A stretch of 34,926 nucleotides of DNA, taken from an uncultured Burkholderiales bacterium. GTDB taxonomy: Bacteria > Pseudomonadota > Gammaproteobacteria > Burkholderiales > Burkholderiaceae. Each line of letters opens with the position of its first letter. The stretch's first letter is position 1. Shown here piece by piece: positions 7,279-18,831 of this stretch. Position numbers and translations under genes: made by a program. The DNA lies in NCBI GenBank assembly GCA_946480465.1, contig CAMLJY010000063.1:1-34926 (forward strand). The letters are read 5' to 3'. The notes beneath the pieces were generated by a model. It was not told the origin of the DNA, searched no databases, and worked only from the letters and a program-made list of their open reading frames with translations.

Positions 7279-8685
7279 ATGGCCGGCCGCTCCGGGCCTG
7301 CTGCCGCCCGGCCCGCCGCCGGCAGGGTGGCGCCGCCCGCGCCGCCCGCGGCACCGTCGCCATCGCCGTCGCCGTCGCCATCGCCATCGCCATCGCCATC
7401 GCCATCGCCATCGCCATCGCCATCGGCTGCGGCTGCGGCTGCGTGCCCGGTGTCGGCCGCCGATGGCTTGCTGCACGTGCCCGCGCTGCCCGCCGAAGTC
7501 CCCGCCGGCCGGCGCCTCTTCGTGCGGCTGATGGCCGTGCAGCTGCTGACGATGCTGGGCCTGCTGGCGGTGCTGATGGCGCTCTTCTATGGCGAGCGCA
7601 ATGCCGCCGTCGCCCGCATGGCGGCCGGCGCCTGGATGCCGGCGCTGCTGCAGGCGCTGGACCGGGGCCAGGCGCCGCCGCCGGTGCTGCAGCAGCGCGC
7701 CGCGCGGCCCGAAGGCGCGCTGACGCTTCCCGGCGCCGGCCCGCGCACCAAGGCGCTGCGCGAAGCGCTGGCCCGCGGCGGCATCCGCCTCGGCGAGGTG
7801 GCGCTGGAGCCCCGCGGCGAACCGGGAACGCTGTGGCTGGAAGTGTTGCCCGCCGCGGGCGGCGCGCCGCGCTGGTTCGGCTTCCCCGACCCGCTGATCG
7901 AGGCCGGCCTGCCATGGCGCCTGATGGCGCTGGTGCTGGCGCTGCTGCTGCTGGCGGCGCTGGCCAGCCTGTGGCCGATCGTCGCGATGCGGCGTGCCTG
8001 GCGCGCCACGCAGCAGCAATTGCAGCGCCACGAGCAGGAGCGCGCGCTGATGCTGGCCGGCATCTCGCACGACCTGCGCAGCCCGCTGGCGCGCATCCGC
8101 CTGGCCGCCGGCCTGCTGCCCGAAGGGCCCGAGACCACGCCGCGGCGCGAGGCCATAGCCCGCAACGTGCAGGTGGCCGACCGGCTGATCGAGGGTTTCC
8201 TCGACCATGCCCGCGCCGGTGCGTTGCCGCTGGACGAGCCGGTGGACCTGGTGCCGCTGGCCCAGCGCGTGCTGCGGCGGCTGGACGCCGGCGCCGCGGC
8301 GCCGGTGGCCTTCGAGGCGCCGCCGCGGCTGGTGCTGGCGCGGGCGCATCCGCTGCTGATCGAGCGGCTGCTCGGCAACCTGCTCGAGAACGCGCAGCAG
8401 CACGGCGCGCCGCCGTGGCGCTTGCGCCTGGCCGAGGCGGGCGATGCGGTGCTGATCGAGGTCGAGGACGGTGGCCCGGGCATCGCGCCGGCCGACCGGG
8501 AGGCGATGCAGCGCGCCTTCGCCCGCGGCGATGCCAGCCGCGGCCGGCCCGGGGCGGGGCTGGGGCTGGCGGTGGTGCGCCAGGGCGTCGAGCGGCTCGG
8601 TGGACGCGTCGAATTCGAGCTAGGCGGAGGCCGCCACCTGGTGCGCCTGCGCCTGCCGCGGCACACCCCCCAATCAGGGGGCTGA
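7279..8685 (+). CDS. EnvZ-type sensor histidine kinase with N-terminal Ser-Pro repeat
   Basis: Up to 468 residues. An Ala/Pro-rich cytoplasmic N-terminus holds twelve Pro-Ser units (26-49) and six Ala. TM1 is about 82-103, a short periplasmic sensor about 105-210, and TM2 about 212-235 (MALVLALLLLAALA). A HAMP-like linker precedes the H box SHDLRSP with His264, then N box NLLENAQQHG, G1 DGGPGIAP and G2 GAGLGLAVV, so it should be an active kinase. The start is uncertain: the ATG at 7279 has GAGGGG only one base away, and in-frame GTG codons after the repeat (about 7450 and 7477) would omit the repeat. It directly follows the response regulator and is very likely its partner. The stimulus is unknown. 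Confidence 0.9.
   Translation: MAGRSGPAAARPAAGRVAPPAPPAAPSPSPSPSPSPSPSPSPSPSPSPSAAAAAACPVSAADGLLHVPALPAEVPAGRRLFVRLMAVQLLTMLGLLAVLMALFYGERNAAVARMAAGAWMPALLQALDRGQAPPPVLQQRAARPEGALTLPGAGPRTKALREALARGGIRLGEVALEPRGEPGTLWLEVLPAAGGAPRWFGFPDPLIEAGLPWRLMALVLALLLLAALASLWPIVAMRRAWRATQQQLQRHEQERALMLAGISHDLRSPLARIRLAAGLLPEGPETTPRREAIARNVQVADRLIEGFLDHARAGALPLDEPVDLVPLAQRVLRRLDAGAAAPVAFEAPPRLVLARAHPLLIERLLGNLLENAQQHGAPPWRLRLAEAGDAVLIEVEDGGPGIAPADREAMQRAFARGDASRGRPGAGLGLAVVRQGVERLGGRVEFELGGGRHLVRLRLPRHTPQSGG
7354..7425 (+). repeat. Hexanucleotide microsatellite, 12 units of CCATCG/CCGTCG
   Basis: Twelve tandem hexamers: four mixed units (CCGTCG, CCATCG, CCGTCG, CCGTCG), then eight identical CCATCG units. 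Three GGCTGC units follow directly (7426-7443). In the kinase frame this encodes (Pro-Ser)12 and then (Ala)6. Copy-number change would alter the protein length without shifting the frame. Confidence 0.95.
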
Positions 8686-8735
8686 AGCGTCAACCCTGTC
8701 GCAGCTTTCAGGGTCGGCCGCGGCAGGGCCGGCAC

Positions 8736-8741
8736 TAAGAT
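8736..8741 (+). promoter_or_regulatory. Candidate -10 box upstream of the GGDEF-EAL gene
   Basis: TAAGAT in the 173 bp between the kinase stop and the GGDEF-EAL start would give a leader of about 110 bases. No convincing -35 is seen, so this is a weak call; it suggests the c-di-GMP gene has its own promoter. Confidence 0.3.
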
Positions 8742-8826
8742 CCGCCGCAGCCTTCGCCGTCGGTGGCCACAGCCGCCGACCGGCTGCCGGCGGCGCCGCC
8801 GGCGCTGCCCCGATGAACCGCTGCTT

Positions 8827-8844
8827 CCAGGGCTCTCGCCCTGG
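8827..8844 (+). promoter_or_regulatory. Leader stem-loop just before the GGDEF-EAL start
   Basis: A perfect seven-base stem CCAGGGC/GCCCTGG with a TCTC loop ends 14 bases before the ATG at 8859. No clear Shine-Dalgarno follows it, so it might influence translation start. Confidence 0.4.
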
Positions 8845-8858
8845 CGATTTCCCTCGGC

Positions 8859-10943
8859 ATGCCGACTGCAAACCCGTTGCCTGCCGCTCCCCGCCCGCCG
8901 CGCCGGCCGCCGCTGTGGCCGCGGGCGCTGTTGCTGGCCGTGGCGGTGCTGGTCACCGGGCTGCTGCTGGCCTGGCTGGTCAAGGGCGCGTCGGCGCACC
9001 TGCTGCGGGCGGATGCCGAGCATGTCGCGCACGCCTGGGCGCAGTTCGCCGCCGGCTCGATCGAGGAGCTGGAACCCTTGCTGAACGGCGCGCCGCTGAC
9101 CGAATCCGCCCGCCGCGACCTGCTGCGCCACCGCAAACTGCAGGAGGTGTTCCGTTTCAAGCTGTTCGACCGCCGCGGCGTGCCGGTGCTGGTGTCCGAC
9201 GACCTCGATGCGCCCGGCCTTGCCCGTGCTGCGGTGACTGCCCCGGCCACCGGCGCCGGCCCGGCGGGCACCGGCGTTGCCAGTGCGCCCCAGGCGTCGC
9301 AGCGCGATGCCATCGGCCACGGCGATGCCCGCGTGCGCGCGCTGGTGCTGGGCGGCCAGCCCTGGATCGAGCTGAAGAAGGGCCGCGACGCCACCCGGCC
9401 CGCCCTCTACAGCGAGGCCTACGTCCCGGTCCGGCGCGAGGGCCGGCTGATCGGCGTGGTCGAGGTCTACGTCGACCAGACCGAGCGCGCGCGCCGCGTG
9501 CAGGCCGCCTTCGGTTTCGTCGCCGCCGGCGCCTTCGGCCTGCTGACGGTGCTGGTCGCGGTGTTCGGTGCCTGGTGGTTGCGCCGCCTGCGCTTCGAGC
9601 GGCTGGCGGAGGAGCGTGCGCATTACCTGGCGCGCCACGACGCGCTGTCCGGCCTGCTCAACCGCAACAGCTTCAAGGAAGCGCTGGACGAGGCGGCCTG
9701 GCGCCATGCCGGCGGCGGCGCGGGCTTCGCGGTGCTGTGCGTGGACCTGGACCACTTCAAGGAAGTCAACGACACCCAGGGCCATGCCGCCGGCGACGAG
9801 ATGCTGCGCCAGGTCGGCGACCGCTTGCGCGCGCAGGTGCGCGCGGGCGACCGCGTGGCGCGGCTGGCCAGCGATGAATTCGCGCTGCTGCTGGCCGGCG
9901 CCGCCACGCCCGATGCGGTGACCACGCTGGCCGATCGCGTGATCGCCGCGCTGGCCGAGCCCTTCGTCCTCGGCCGTGCCAGCGTCAGCAGCGGCTGCAG
10001 CGTGGGCGCGGCGATGTTCGGGGTCGACGCCGCCACCCCGGACGAGGTGCTGCACAAGGCCGACCTGGCCCTGCAGCGCGCCAAGGCGGCCGGCCGCGGC
10101 GCCTTCCACTTCTACGACGCGGCGCTGGACCGCCGCCTGGACGAGCGCCGCCAGCTGGTGCGCGACCTGCGCGCGGCGCTGGAGGCCGCCCAGGCCGGCA
10201 CGGGCGACGGCCAGCTGGCGCTGTACTACCAGCCGCTGCTGGCCGCCGATGGCCGCACGGTCGAAGGCTACGAGGCGCTGCTGCGCTGGCGCCACCCCGT
10301 GCGCGGGCCGATCCCGCCGGTGGACTTCATCCCGCTGGCCGAGGACAGCGGGCTCATCGTGCCGCTGGGCCGCTGGGTGCTGCAGACCGCCTGCGCCGCC
10401 GCCGCGCGCTGGCCAGCGGGGCTGACGGTGGCGGTCAACCTGTCGCCCGCGCAGTTCGGCGCCGCCGGCGGCCAGGGCCTGGACGAGCAGGTGCGCGAGG
10501 TGCTGGCCGAGACCCGGCTGCCGGGCCCGCGGCTGGAGGTGGAGATCACCGAATCGCTGCTGCTGACGCACACCGACGACGTCACCGCCACGCTGCGCGC
10601 GCTCGACGCGCTGGGCGTGAAGATCGCGATGGACGACTTCGGCACCGGCTACTCCAGCCTGTCCTACCTGTGGCGCTTCCCGTTCCACAAGGTCAAGATC
10701 GACCGCGCCTTCACCTTGCACCTGGTGGAGGACCCGAAGGTGCAGCTGATCGTGCGCTCCATCGTCTCGCTGGCGCGCTCGCTCGGCCTGCGGGTGAATG
10801 CGGAAGGCGTGGAGACCGACGAGCAGCTGAAGCTGCTGCAGGAGCTGGGCTGCGACGAGCTGCAGGGCTTCCTGCTCGGCCGGCCGGCGCCGCTGGAGCA
10901 GTTGCCGTACGGCGCCGCCGTGGACGCCGAGCGCGCGGCTTGA
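8859..10943 (+). CDS. Membrane GGDEF-EAL protein; EAL intact, GGDEF degenerate
   Basis: 694 residues: TM1 about 23-41, a periplasmic sensor domain (42-215), TM2 about 217-240, GGDEF domain about 250-420 and EAL domain about 435-690. The cyclase signature reads ASDEF at 337-341 instead of GGDEF, although DLDHFKEVND and GHAAGDE upstream are kept, so cyclase activity is doubtful. The EAL domain keeps EAL (472-474), the Asn of VNLSP, the ITES Glu, DDFGTGYSS, the Lys of KVKID, AEGVET and LQGFLLGRP. It is therefore predicted to be a c-di-GMP phosphodiesterase, with the GGDEF domain perhaps a GTP-binding regulator. It lowers c-di-GMP in response to a periplasmic cue; the ligand is unknown. Confidence 0.93.
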   Translation: MPTANPLPAAPRPPRRPPLWPRALLLAVAVLVTGLLLAWLVKGASAHLLRADAEHVAHAWAQFAAGSIEELEPLLNGAPLTESARRDLLRHRKLQEVFRFKLFDRRGVPVLVSDDLDAPGLARAAVTAPATGAGPAGTGVASAPQASQRDAIGHGDARVRALVLGGQPWIELKKGRDATRPALYSEAYVPVRREGRLIGVVEVYVDQTERARRVQAAFGFVAAGAFGLLTVLVAVFGAWWLRRLRFERLAEERAHYLARHDALSGLLNRNSFKEALDEAAWRHAGGGAGFAVLCVDLDHFKEVNDTQGHAAGDEMLRQVGDRLRAQVRAGDRVARLASDEFALLLAGAATPDAVTTLADRVIAALAEPFVLGRASVSSGCSVGAAMFGVDAATPDEVLHKADLALQRAKAAGRGAFHFYDAALDRRLDERRQLVRDLRAALEAAQAGTGDGQLALYYQPLLAADGRTVEGYEALLRWRHPVRGPIPPVDFIPLAEDSGLIVPLGRWVLQTACAAAARWPAGLTVAVNLSPAQFGAAGGQGLDEQVREVLAETRLPGPRLEVEITESLLLTHTDDVTATLRALDALGVKIAMDDFGTGYSSLSYLWRFPFHKVKIDRAFTLHLVEDPKVQLIVRSIVSLARSLGLRVNAEGVETDEQLKLLQELGCDELQGFLLGRPAPLEQLPYGAAVDAERAA

Positions 10944-11045
10944 AGTGAGTTCATCCGCTCGCCTGCCTTCCGCGCCAGCTCTGGCTTGGACACGCCTCGA
11001 CGTGGGGCCATGGCTGTCCGCCGATTCTCGGCAACAGTCAAGCAG

Positions 11046-14228
<3,183 letters not shown>

Positions 14229-14277
14229 GTTGGAACCCCTGTGGCTACCAGGGCGGCTTGGCGACCGGCTCGGTTTG

Positions 14278-14353
14278 CGATGAAATGAGAAAGTCCATTT
14301 GAATCAACAGCTTACGTTCGATCTGGCCGCTGGGCTGGCTTGCCGATGAAATG
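14278..14353 (-). repeat. Short direct repeats in the gap between hsdR and the hsdM remnant
   Basis: CGATGAAATG occurs at 14278-14287 and 14344-14353, within imperfect copies of about 20 bases. On the minus strand an open stretch between them reads through a small ORF (ATG 14298, TAG 14245-14247, 17 codons, MDFLISSQ start) ending 16 bases before hsdR. These may be footprints of the deletion that removed the rest of the hsd operon, or a leader peptide. GGCTCA is also repeated three times near 14359-14376. Confidence 0.4.
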
Positions 14354-14373
14354 GCGGCGGCTCAGGCTCAGGC

Positions 14374-14568
14374 TCAGGCCCAGGCCGGGATGTAGCGTGC
14401 GTACCGCCTGGACTCCGGCGCGTTCGGGTCGCTCTTCACCAGCCCTTGCTCCATGGTGGCGGTGATGATCTGCGACACCGAGGCGTCCAGGGAGGAGCGC
14501 AGCTTGTCGGCGGCGGTCCAGAGCTTCTTCTCGAGGTCGTTGAAGAACTGTTGTTCGATGGGGCTCAT
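14374..14568 (-). pseudogene. Remnant of a type I methylase gene (HsdM N-terminus fused to unrelated tail)
   Basis: A 64-codon frame. Residues 6-30 ([20 protein letters not shown], then SLDAS) are the canonical opening of HsdM proteins, which normally run to about 500 residues. After that the sequence changes to a tail ending RRYARYIPAWA that I do not recognise. The HsdM catalytic motifs (NPPF/Y and the SAM-binding loop) are absent. It lies 145 bases upstream of hsdR on the same strand, where hsdM is expected in an hsdM-hsdS-hsdR operon. The simplest reading is an internal deletion of most of hsdM and all of hsdS. A small functional protein using the HsdM N-terminal fold cannot be excluded. 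Confidence 0.55.
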
Positions 14569-14695
14569 GCGGTGGCTTCAGAGAAGGAAGGGAAGAAGGC
14601 AACAAGCCAGCGGGGCGCGTGGTGGCTGCTGCCAGCGCAGAGGGACAGGGCGCGCCAGCCTACAGGCGTGACAGGGCAAGGCCTCCTTCATCGGG

Positions 14696-15052
14696 TCAGT
14701 TCGTCTGCTCGCCCGCTTTGGGGTTGGACGGGCCACTGGCCCCGCCGGTCGGGATGCCAAGCTTGTTGACGCCGCGGGTGATCGCGTCGCCCACCTTCTT
14801 GCCGCCGGCCTGGATGGCGTCGCCGGCCTTGCGCACGCCGGCGCCGACGGCGCTGGCACCCTTGTCGGCCGCGGTGGACGTGCTGGCGTGCGCCGATTTC
14901 AGTTTGGCCGGCAGCTGCGGGCCCGAGGCCGCGGTGGAGGCGGCGGCGGATGCCGGCTTGGCTTTCGCCGGTGCTTGCGCTGCCGCGCTGCCGGCGGCCA
15001 GGGCGGTGCAGAGCATCAACAGGCGAGCGAGCGGGGCAGTGCGGCGGGGCAT
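14696..15052 (-). CDS. Small secreted low-complexity protein of unknown function
   Basis: 118 residues: a clear signal peptide ([18 protein letters not shown], cleavage about residue 26), an Ala/Lys/Ser-rich segment, then a Gly/Ala/Lys amphipathic stretch (about 66-98, [20 protein letters not shown]) and a Gly/Pro tail. No cysteine remains after the signal. GAGG lies nine bases before the ATG and a TAGGAT -10 lies further up, which supports a real gene. The lysine-rich repeats recall small periplasmic or surface-binding proteins, but no family is recognised. Confidence 0.65.
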   Translation of the reverse strand: MPRRTAPLARLLMLCTALAAGSAAAQAPAKAKPASAAASTAASGPQLPAKLKSAHASTSTAADKGASAVGAGVRKAGDAIQAGGKKVGDAITRGVNKLGIPTGGASGPSNPKAGEQTN

Positions 15053-15089
15053 GGCTTCGGTCCTCGGAACGGGGTGGGGGAAGGCACCG

Positions 15090-15095
15090 ATCCTA
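15090..15095 (-). promoter_or_regulatory. Candidate -10 box of the small secreted protein gene
   Basis: TAGGAT on the minus strand, about 38 bases before the ATG at 15052. The -35 position does not match well. The same 124 bp gap must also hold the promoter of the divergent racemase operon (CACACT at 15142-15147 is a weak candidate). Confidence 0.35.
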
Positions 15096-15176
15096 GTGCT
15101 GGCGCTGCACCTGGGCGACAGCGCCCCCGGGGCGCGTGCGGCACACTGGCCCGTTCACTGCCACCACCACACGCCG

Positions 15177-16364
15177 ATGGGACCCCTTGCCGAACTGCAG
15201 GTCGTCGAGCTCGCCAGCATCGGCCCCGGGCCCTTCGCGGCGATGCTGCTGGCCGACCTGGGCGCTGCCGTCGTGCGCATCGACCGCACCGAGCCCAGCG
15301 GGCTCGGGTTGCCGGTGCCGGCGCGCTTCGACGTCGCCGGGCGGGGCCGCCGCTCGGTGGCGCTGGACATCAAGCGCCCCGCCGGCCGCGACGCCGCGCT
15401 GCGGCTGATCGCCCGCGCCGACGTGCTCATCGAGGGCTGGCGCCCCGGCGTGGCCGAGCGGCTCGGCCTCGGGCCGGATGAATGCCTGGCGCGCAACCCG
15501 GGCCTGGTCTACGGCCGCATGACCGGCTTCGGCCAGCAGGGCCCGCTGGCCCAGGCCGCGGGGCACGACCTGAACTACGTCGCGCTCGCCGGCGCCCTGC
15601 ACGCCATCGGTCCGGCGGCCCAGCCGCTGCCGCCCTTGAACCTGGTGGGCGACTACGGCGGCGGCGCGCTGTACCTGGCCTTCGGGCTGATGGCCGCTCT
15701 TTTCGAGCGCCAGCGCTCCGGGCGGGGCCAGGTGGTGGATGCGGCGATGGTCGACGGCGCCTCGTCGCTGATGAGCCTGTTCCACGGCCTGGCCGCCGCG
15801 GGCCAGTGGGACCCGTCGCGGCGCGCGGCCAACCTGCTCGACGGCGGCGCGCCGTTCTACGCCACCTACGAAACCGCCGATGGCCGCTTCGTCTCGATCG
15901 CTGCGCTGGAGCCGAAGTTCTTCGCCGAGCTGGCGCGGCGCATCGGGCTGGACGAGGACTTCGTCCGGCGCCAGTACGACCGCCGCTGCTGGCCCGGGAT
16001 GCGCGACGAGATAACCCGCATCATCAGCGGCCGGTCGCGGGACGACTGGTGCGTACTGCTCGAGGGCGGCGACGCCTGCTTCGCGCCCGTGCTGACGCTG
16101 GCCGAGGCTGCCGGGCACCCGCATGCACGCGAGCGCCGCGCCTTTGTCGAGATCGACGGCGTGCGCCAACCCGCGCCGGCGCCGCGCTTCTCGCGCAGCA
16201 GCCCGCCCACCCCCGCCGCCGCGCCCGAGGCTGGCGCCCACACCGAAGCGGTCCTGGCCGAAGTCGGCTTCAGCCCCGCCGAGATCGATGCGCTGCTGGC
16301 CGACGGCACGGCCCGGACGCCAGAGCGAGCGCCGGGCGGCCCTTCGTCGACCCCAGAGTCCTGA
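15177..16364 (+). CDS. CoA-transferase family III protein, alpha-methylacyl-CoA racemase-like
   Basis: 395 residues of the CaiB/BaiF fold. The N-terminus ([24 protein letters not shown]) is typical. Residues used by alpha-methylacyl-CoA racemases for 1,1-proton transfer are recognisable: His-Asp in GHDLNY, Asp in GDYGGGALY, and Glu in [17 protein letters not shown] is also conserved. Racemisation of 2-methylacyl-CoA in branched fatty acid or isoprenoid degradation is therefore more likely than CoA transfer. The frame is open upstream, but the family N-terminus starts at ATG 15177. It ends four bases before the NUDIX-MBL gene, so the two form an operon. Confidence 0.9.
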   Translation: MGPLAELQVVELASIGPGPFAAMLLADLGAAVVRIDRTEPSGLGLPVPARFDVAGRGRRSVALDIKRPAGRDAALRLIARADVLIEGWRPGVAERLGLGPDECLARNPGLVYGRMTGFGQQGPLAQAAGHDLNYVALAGALHAIGPAAQPLPPLNLVGDYGGGALYLAFGLMAALFERQRSGRGQVVDAAMVDGASSLMSLFHGLAAAGQWDPSRRAANLLDGGAPFYATYETADGRFVSIAALEPKFFAELARRIGLDEDFVRRQYDRRCWPGMRDEITRIISGRSRDDWCVLLEGGDACFAPVLTLAEAAGHPHARERRAFVEIDGVRQPAPAPRFSRSSPPTPAAAPEAGAHTEAVLAEVGFSPAEIDALLADGTARTPERAPGGPSSTPES

Positions 16365-16368
16365 ACCG

Positions 16369-18093
16369 ATGACCTCGCCCGACTACCTTGCCGCCGCGGC
16401 CGCCTCCGGCCGCAGCGCGCCCGCCGTGCCGCGCCTCTCGGCGTCGCTGATCGTGCTGCGCGAATCCCGCCCCGGCCGCCCGGGCCCTTTCGAGGTGCTG
16501 TTGCTGCGCCGCGCCGAGCGCCCCGGCGACCAGAACAGCGGCGCCGCCGTCTTTCCCGGCGGCCTGCTCGATCCCGGGGACAGCGACTCGTACCCGCTGG
16601 CCGACGGCCTCGACGATGCCGAGGCCAGCCGCCGCCTGGGGCTGCCCGCCAACGGCCTGAATTTCTGGGTGGCCGCGGTGCGCGAGTGTTTCGAGGAGGC
16701 CGGCGTGCTGGTCGCCAACGGCGCCGACGGCCACCCGATCGCGCTGGACGCGCTGCCGGCGGCCGAGGTGGTCGAGATGCGGCGTGCGCTGCATGCCAAC
16801 GAGATCGGCATGGCCGAGGTGTGCGAGCGCCTGGGCGTGCGCATGGACCTGGGCGCGCTCACCTACTACAGCCACTGGATGACGCCCAAGGGCATGCCGA
16901 AGATCTTCGACACGCGCTTCTTCGTCACGAAGCTCCCACCCGGGCAGACCGCGCGCCACGACCAGACCGAGACGGTGGAACTGCTGTGGCTGACGCCGGC
17001 GGAGGCGCTGGATGCGGCGCGCGGGCTGAAGCTGGTCAACGTGACCTCGGTGACGCTGAAGGCGCTGGCCGGCTTCGACTCGGTGCAGGCGGTGATCGAC
17101 GACGCCGCGCGCGAGGCGCCGAAGTCCATGATCCGTCCCCGCCTGGCGACCACGCCGCAAGGCAAGCGCCCGGTGATGCCCGGGGCCTGGCCGTTCGCGG
17201 AGATCGGCCGCCTGGATCCCGAAGGACGCGGCCACGTCAGCACCGAGCTGGCGCCGGCCGTGCCGGTGTGGCTGTCGCCGCGGGTGCTGCGCGTGACCGC
17301 GCCCAACGGCAGCATGATGACCGGGCCCGGCACCAACAGCTACTTCATCGGCACGCCGGGTGCGGACGACTGGGCGCTGCTGGACCCGGGGCCGGACGAT
17401 GCGGCGCACGTGCGGGCGCTGGTCGATGCGGCGCCCGGCCGCGTCACCCGCATCATCGTCACCCACACCCACAAGGACCATTCACCGGCCGCGGCGGCCT
17501 TGAAGGCGCACTGGGCGCATTGGGGCGTGCGCAGCTTCGGTCGCGTGGCCGCTCACATGGAGTGGCAGGACGCGGGCTTCTCGCCCGACCACGTGCTGGC
17601 CGACGGCGACGTGCTGGGGCTGGGCGGTGACGCCACCTTGCGCGTGGTGCACACGCCGGGCCACGCCAGCAACCACCTGTGCTTCCTGCTCGAAGAGGAA
17701 AAGCTGCTCTTCACCGGCGACCACATCATGCAGGGCTCCACCGTGGTCATCAATCCGCCGGACGGCGACATGGCGGTCTACCTGTCATCGCTGAGGCGCC
17801 TGCTGGCACTGGACCTGGAGTGGCTTGCGCCCGGCCACGGCTTCCTGATCGACGAGCCGCATGCCGCGGTGAACAAGCTGGTGGCGCACCGCCTGGGCCG
17901 CGAGGCCAAGGTGCTGGCGGCGCTGCGTTCGCTGGCGCCTGTGGCGGAGGACGCGCTGCGCGATGCCGTGTATGCCGATACGCCGAAGCACCTGCACGGC
18001 GTGGCGCTGCGCTCGCTGCGGGCGCACCTGCAGAAGCTGCAGGGGGAGGGGGTGGCGCGGCTGGGCGAGGACGAGCGCTGGATGGTGGCGTGA
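16369..18093 (+). CDS. Fusion of NUDT19-like NUDIX hydrolase and metallo-beta-lactamase-fold hydrolase
   Basis: 574 residues in one continuous frame. The N-terminal part (about 20-240) is a NUDIX domain with VFPGGLLDPGD and, after an insertion of about 30 residues, RECFEEAGVL (105-114). An insertion inside the Nudix box is a known trait of NUDT19/RP2p, which hydrolyse CoA and acyl-CoAs. HWMTPKGMPKIFDTRFFV also fits that group. A linker (about 250-300) leads to an MBL domain (300-574) with HTHKDH (366-371), TPGHASNH, FTGDH and APGHG metal ligands, closest in style to LACTB2-like hydrolases. Coupling to the CoA racemase four bases upstream suggests acyl-CoA or CoA turnover; the MBL substrate is unknown. 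Confidence 0.9.
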   Translation: MTSPDYLAAAAASGRSAPAVPRLSASLIVLRESRPGRPGPFEVLLLRRAERPGDQNSGAAVFPGGLLDPGDSDSYPLADGLDDAEASRRLGLPANGLNFWVAAVRECFEEAGVLVANGADGHPIALDALPAAEVVEMRRALHANEIGMAEVCERLGVRMDLGALTYYSHWMTPKGMPKIFDTRFFVTKLPPGQTARHDQTETVELLWLTPAEALDAARGLKLVNVTSVTLKALAGFDSVQAVIDDAAREAPKSMIRPRLATTPQGKRPVMPGAWPFAEIGRLDPEGRGHVSTELAPAVPVWLSPRVLRVTAPNGSMMTGPGTNSYFIGTPGADDWALLDPGPDDAAHVRALVDAAPGRVTRIIVTHTHKDHSPAAAALKAHWAHWGVRSFGRVAAHMEWQDAGFSPDHVLADGDVLGLGGDATLRVVHTPGHASNHLCFLLEEEKLLFTGDHIMQGSTVVINPPDGDMAVYLSSLRRLLALDLEWLAPGHGFLIDEPHAAVNKLVAHRLGREAKVLAALRSLAPVAEDALRDAVYADTPKHLHGVALRSLRAHLQKLQGEGVARLGEDERWMVA

Positions 18094-18100
18094 ACCTGGC

Positions 18101-18664
18101 CTAAGCCAGCGTCGCGTCGCCCACGTCGGGCGGATCCAGGTCTTCCCACAGCCGGTCGTCGGGCACGGCGAGCTGCACGCTGTCCAGCCGCACCACGGCG
18201 CCGCGTTCGAAGGGGTGCAGCACCCAGAGGCCGTCGGCGCCCTTGCGGAAGAGATCGCAGCGCCGGCGATCGGGGTCGACCAGCAGGTATTCCTGCAGCG
18301 AGGGCAGGGTTCGGTAGGCGGCGAACTTGGCGTCGCGGTCGTAGGCCGCGGTGCTGGCCGACTGCACCTCGACCACGAGCAGCGGTTCCGACTTGATCTT
18401 CGGGTTGGTGGCGTCGGCGGCGCTGCAGGTAACGAACACGTCAGGGTAGAAGTACGCGTCGGCCTCGGCGACGCGCAACTTCATGTCCAGCATGAACACT
18501 CGGCACGGACTGCCGCGAAGGTGCTGCCGCAGGATCATCGCGGCGTTCATCGACACCGTGACGTGCGGCTCTTCCGCCCCCGCCATCGCGAACACCTCTC
18601 CGCGCACGAACTCGCGCTTCAGCATTTCGTGCTCGTCCCAGGCCAGGAATTCCTCAGCGGTCAT
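18101..18664 (-). CDS. Uma2 family (DUF820) putative restriction endonuclease-fold protein
   Basis: 187 residues with the Uma2 pattern: MTAEEFLAWDE, EFVRGEVFAMAGA, YPDVFV (Asp75), LLVVEVQSAST (Glu99), DRDAKFAAYRTLPSLQEYLLVD (given as K113 and the following Tyr), matching the PD-(D/E)xK-like core. The usual VEVLSPST motif is VEVQSAST here. The family is abundant and often present as mobile singletons; nuclease activity is predicted from fold, and its biological role is unclear. It converges on the NUDIX-MBL gene with only seven bases between the stops, so no separate terminator fits. Confidence 0.88.
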   Translation of the reverse strand: MTAEEFLAWDEHEMLKREFVRGEVFAMAGAEEPHVTVSMNAAMILRQHLRGSPCRVFMLDMKLRVAEADAYFYPDVFVTCSAADATNPKIKSEPLLVVEVQSASTAAYDRDAKFAAYRTLPSLQEYLLVDPDRRRCDLFRKGADGLWVLHPFERGAVVRLDSVQLAVPDDRLWEDLDPPDVGDATLA

Positions 18665-18736
18665 CGGGACCTACGGTGCGGCATATCCTATCGATGGCGT
18701 CCAGTGCAGCAGATCGCCGGAGTTTAGGCACGCTAT

Positions 18737-18760
18737 CCCCGGGCGGGCCCGTGGTTTTTT
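18737..18760 (+). promoter_or_regulatory. GC hairpin followed by six T in the leader of the DUF3455 gene
   Basis: CGGGCGGGCCCG (a 4-5 bp stem with a very short loop) is followed by TGG and six T. It looks like a weak intrinsic terminator, but on this strand there is no gene to end; it lies about 70 bases before the DUF3455 start and could attenuate that transcript or stop antisense reads into it. Confidence 0.3.
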
Positions 18761-18831
18761 GCGCGGGCGCGCATCCACATCCGCCCGGCTGCGTATCCGC
18801 CTGCTCCAACGACCCTCGCAGGAGCCCCGCC

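Noticed and set aside
7354..7443. Tandem hexamers as a possible CRISPR array
   Set aside because: Contiguous 6 bp units without spacers; a coding microsatellite.
7587..10721. 1044-codon minus-strand frame opposite the kinase and GGDEF-EAL genes
   Set aside because: Low-complexity shadow with no domains; both sense genes are well supported.
16123..18093. NUDIX-MBL product as an artefact of two merged genes
   Set aside because: Both domains lie in one uninterrupted frame with a plausible linker and no internal RBS-start signal that would separate them.
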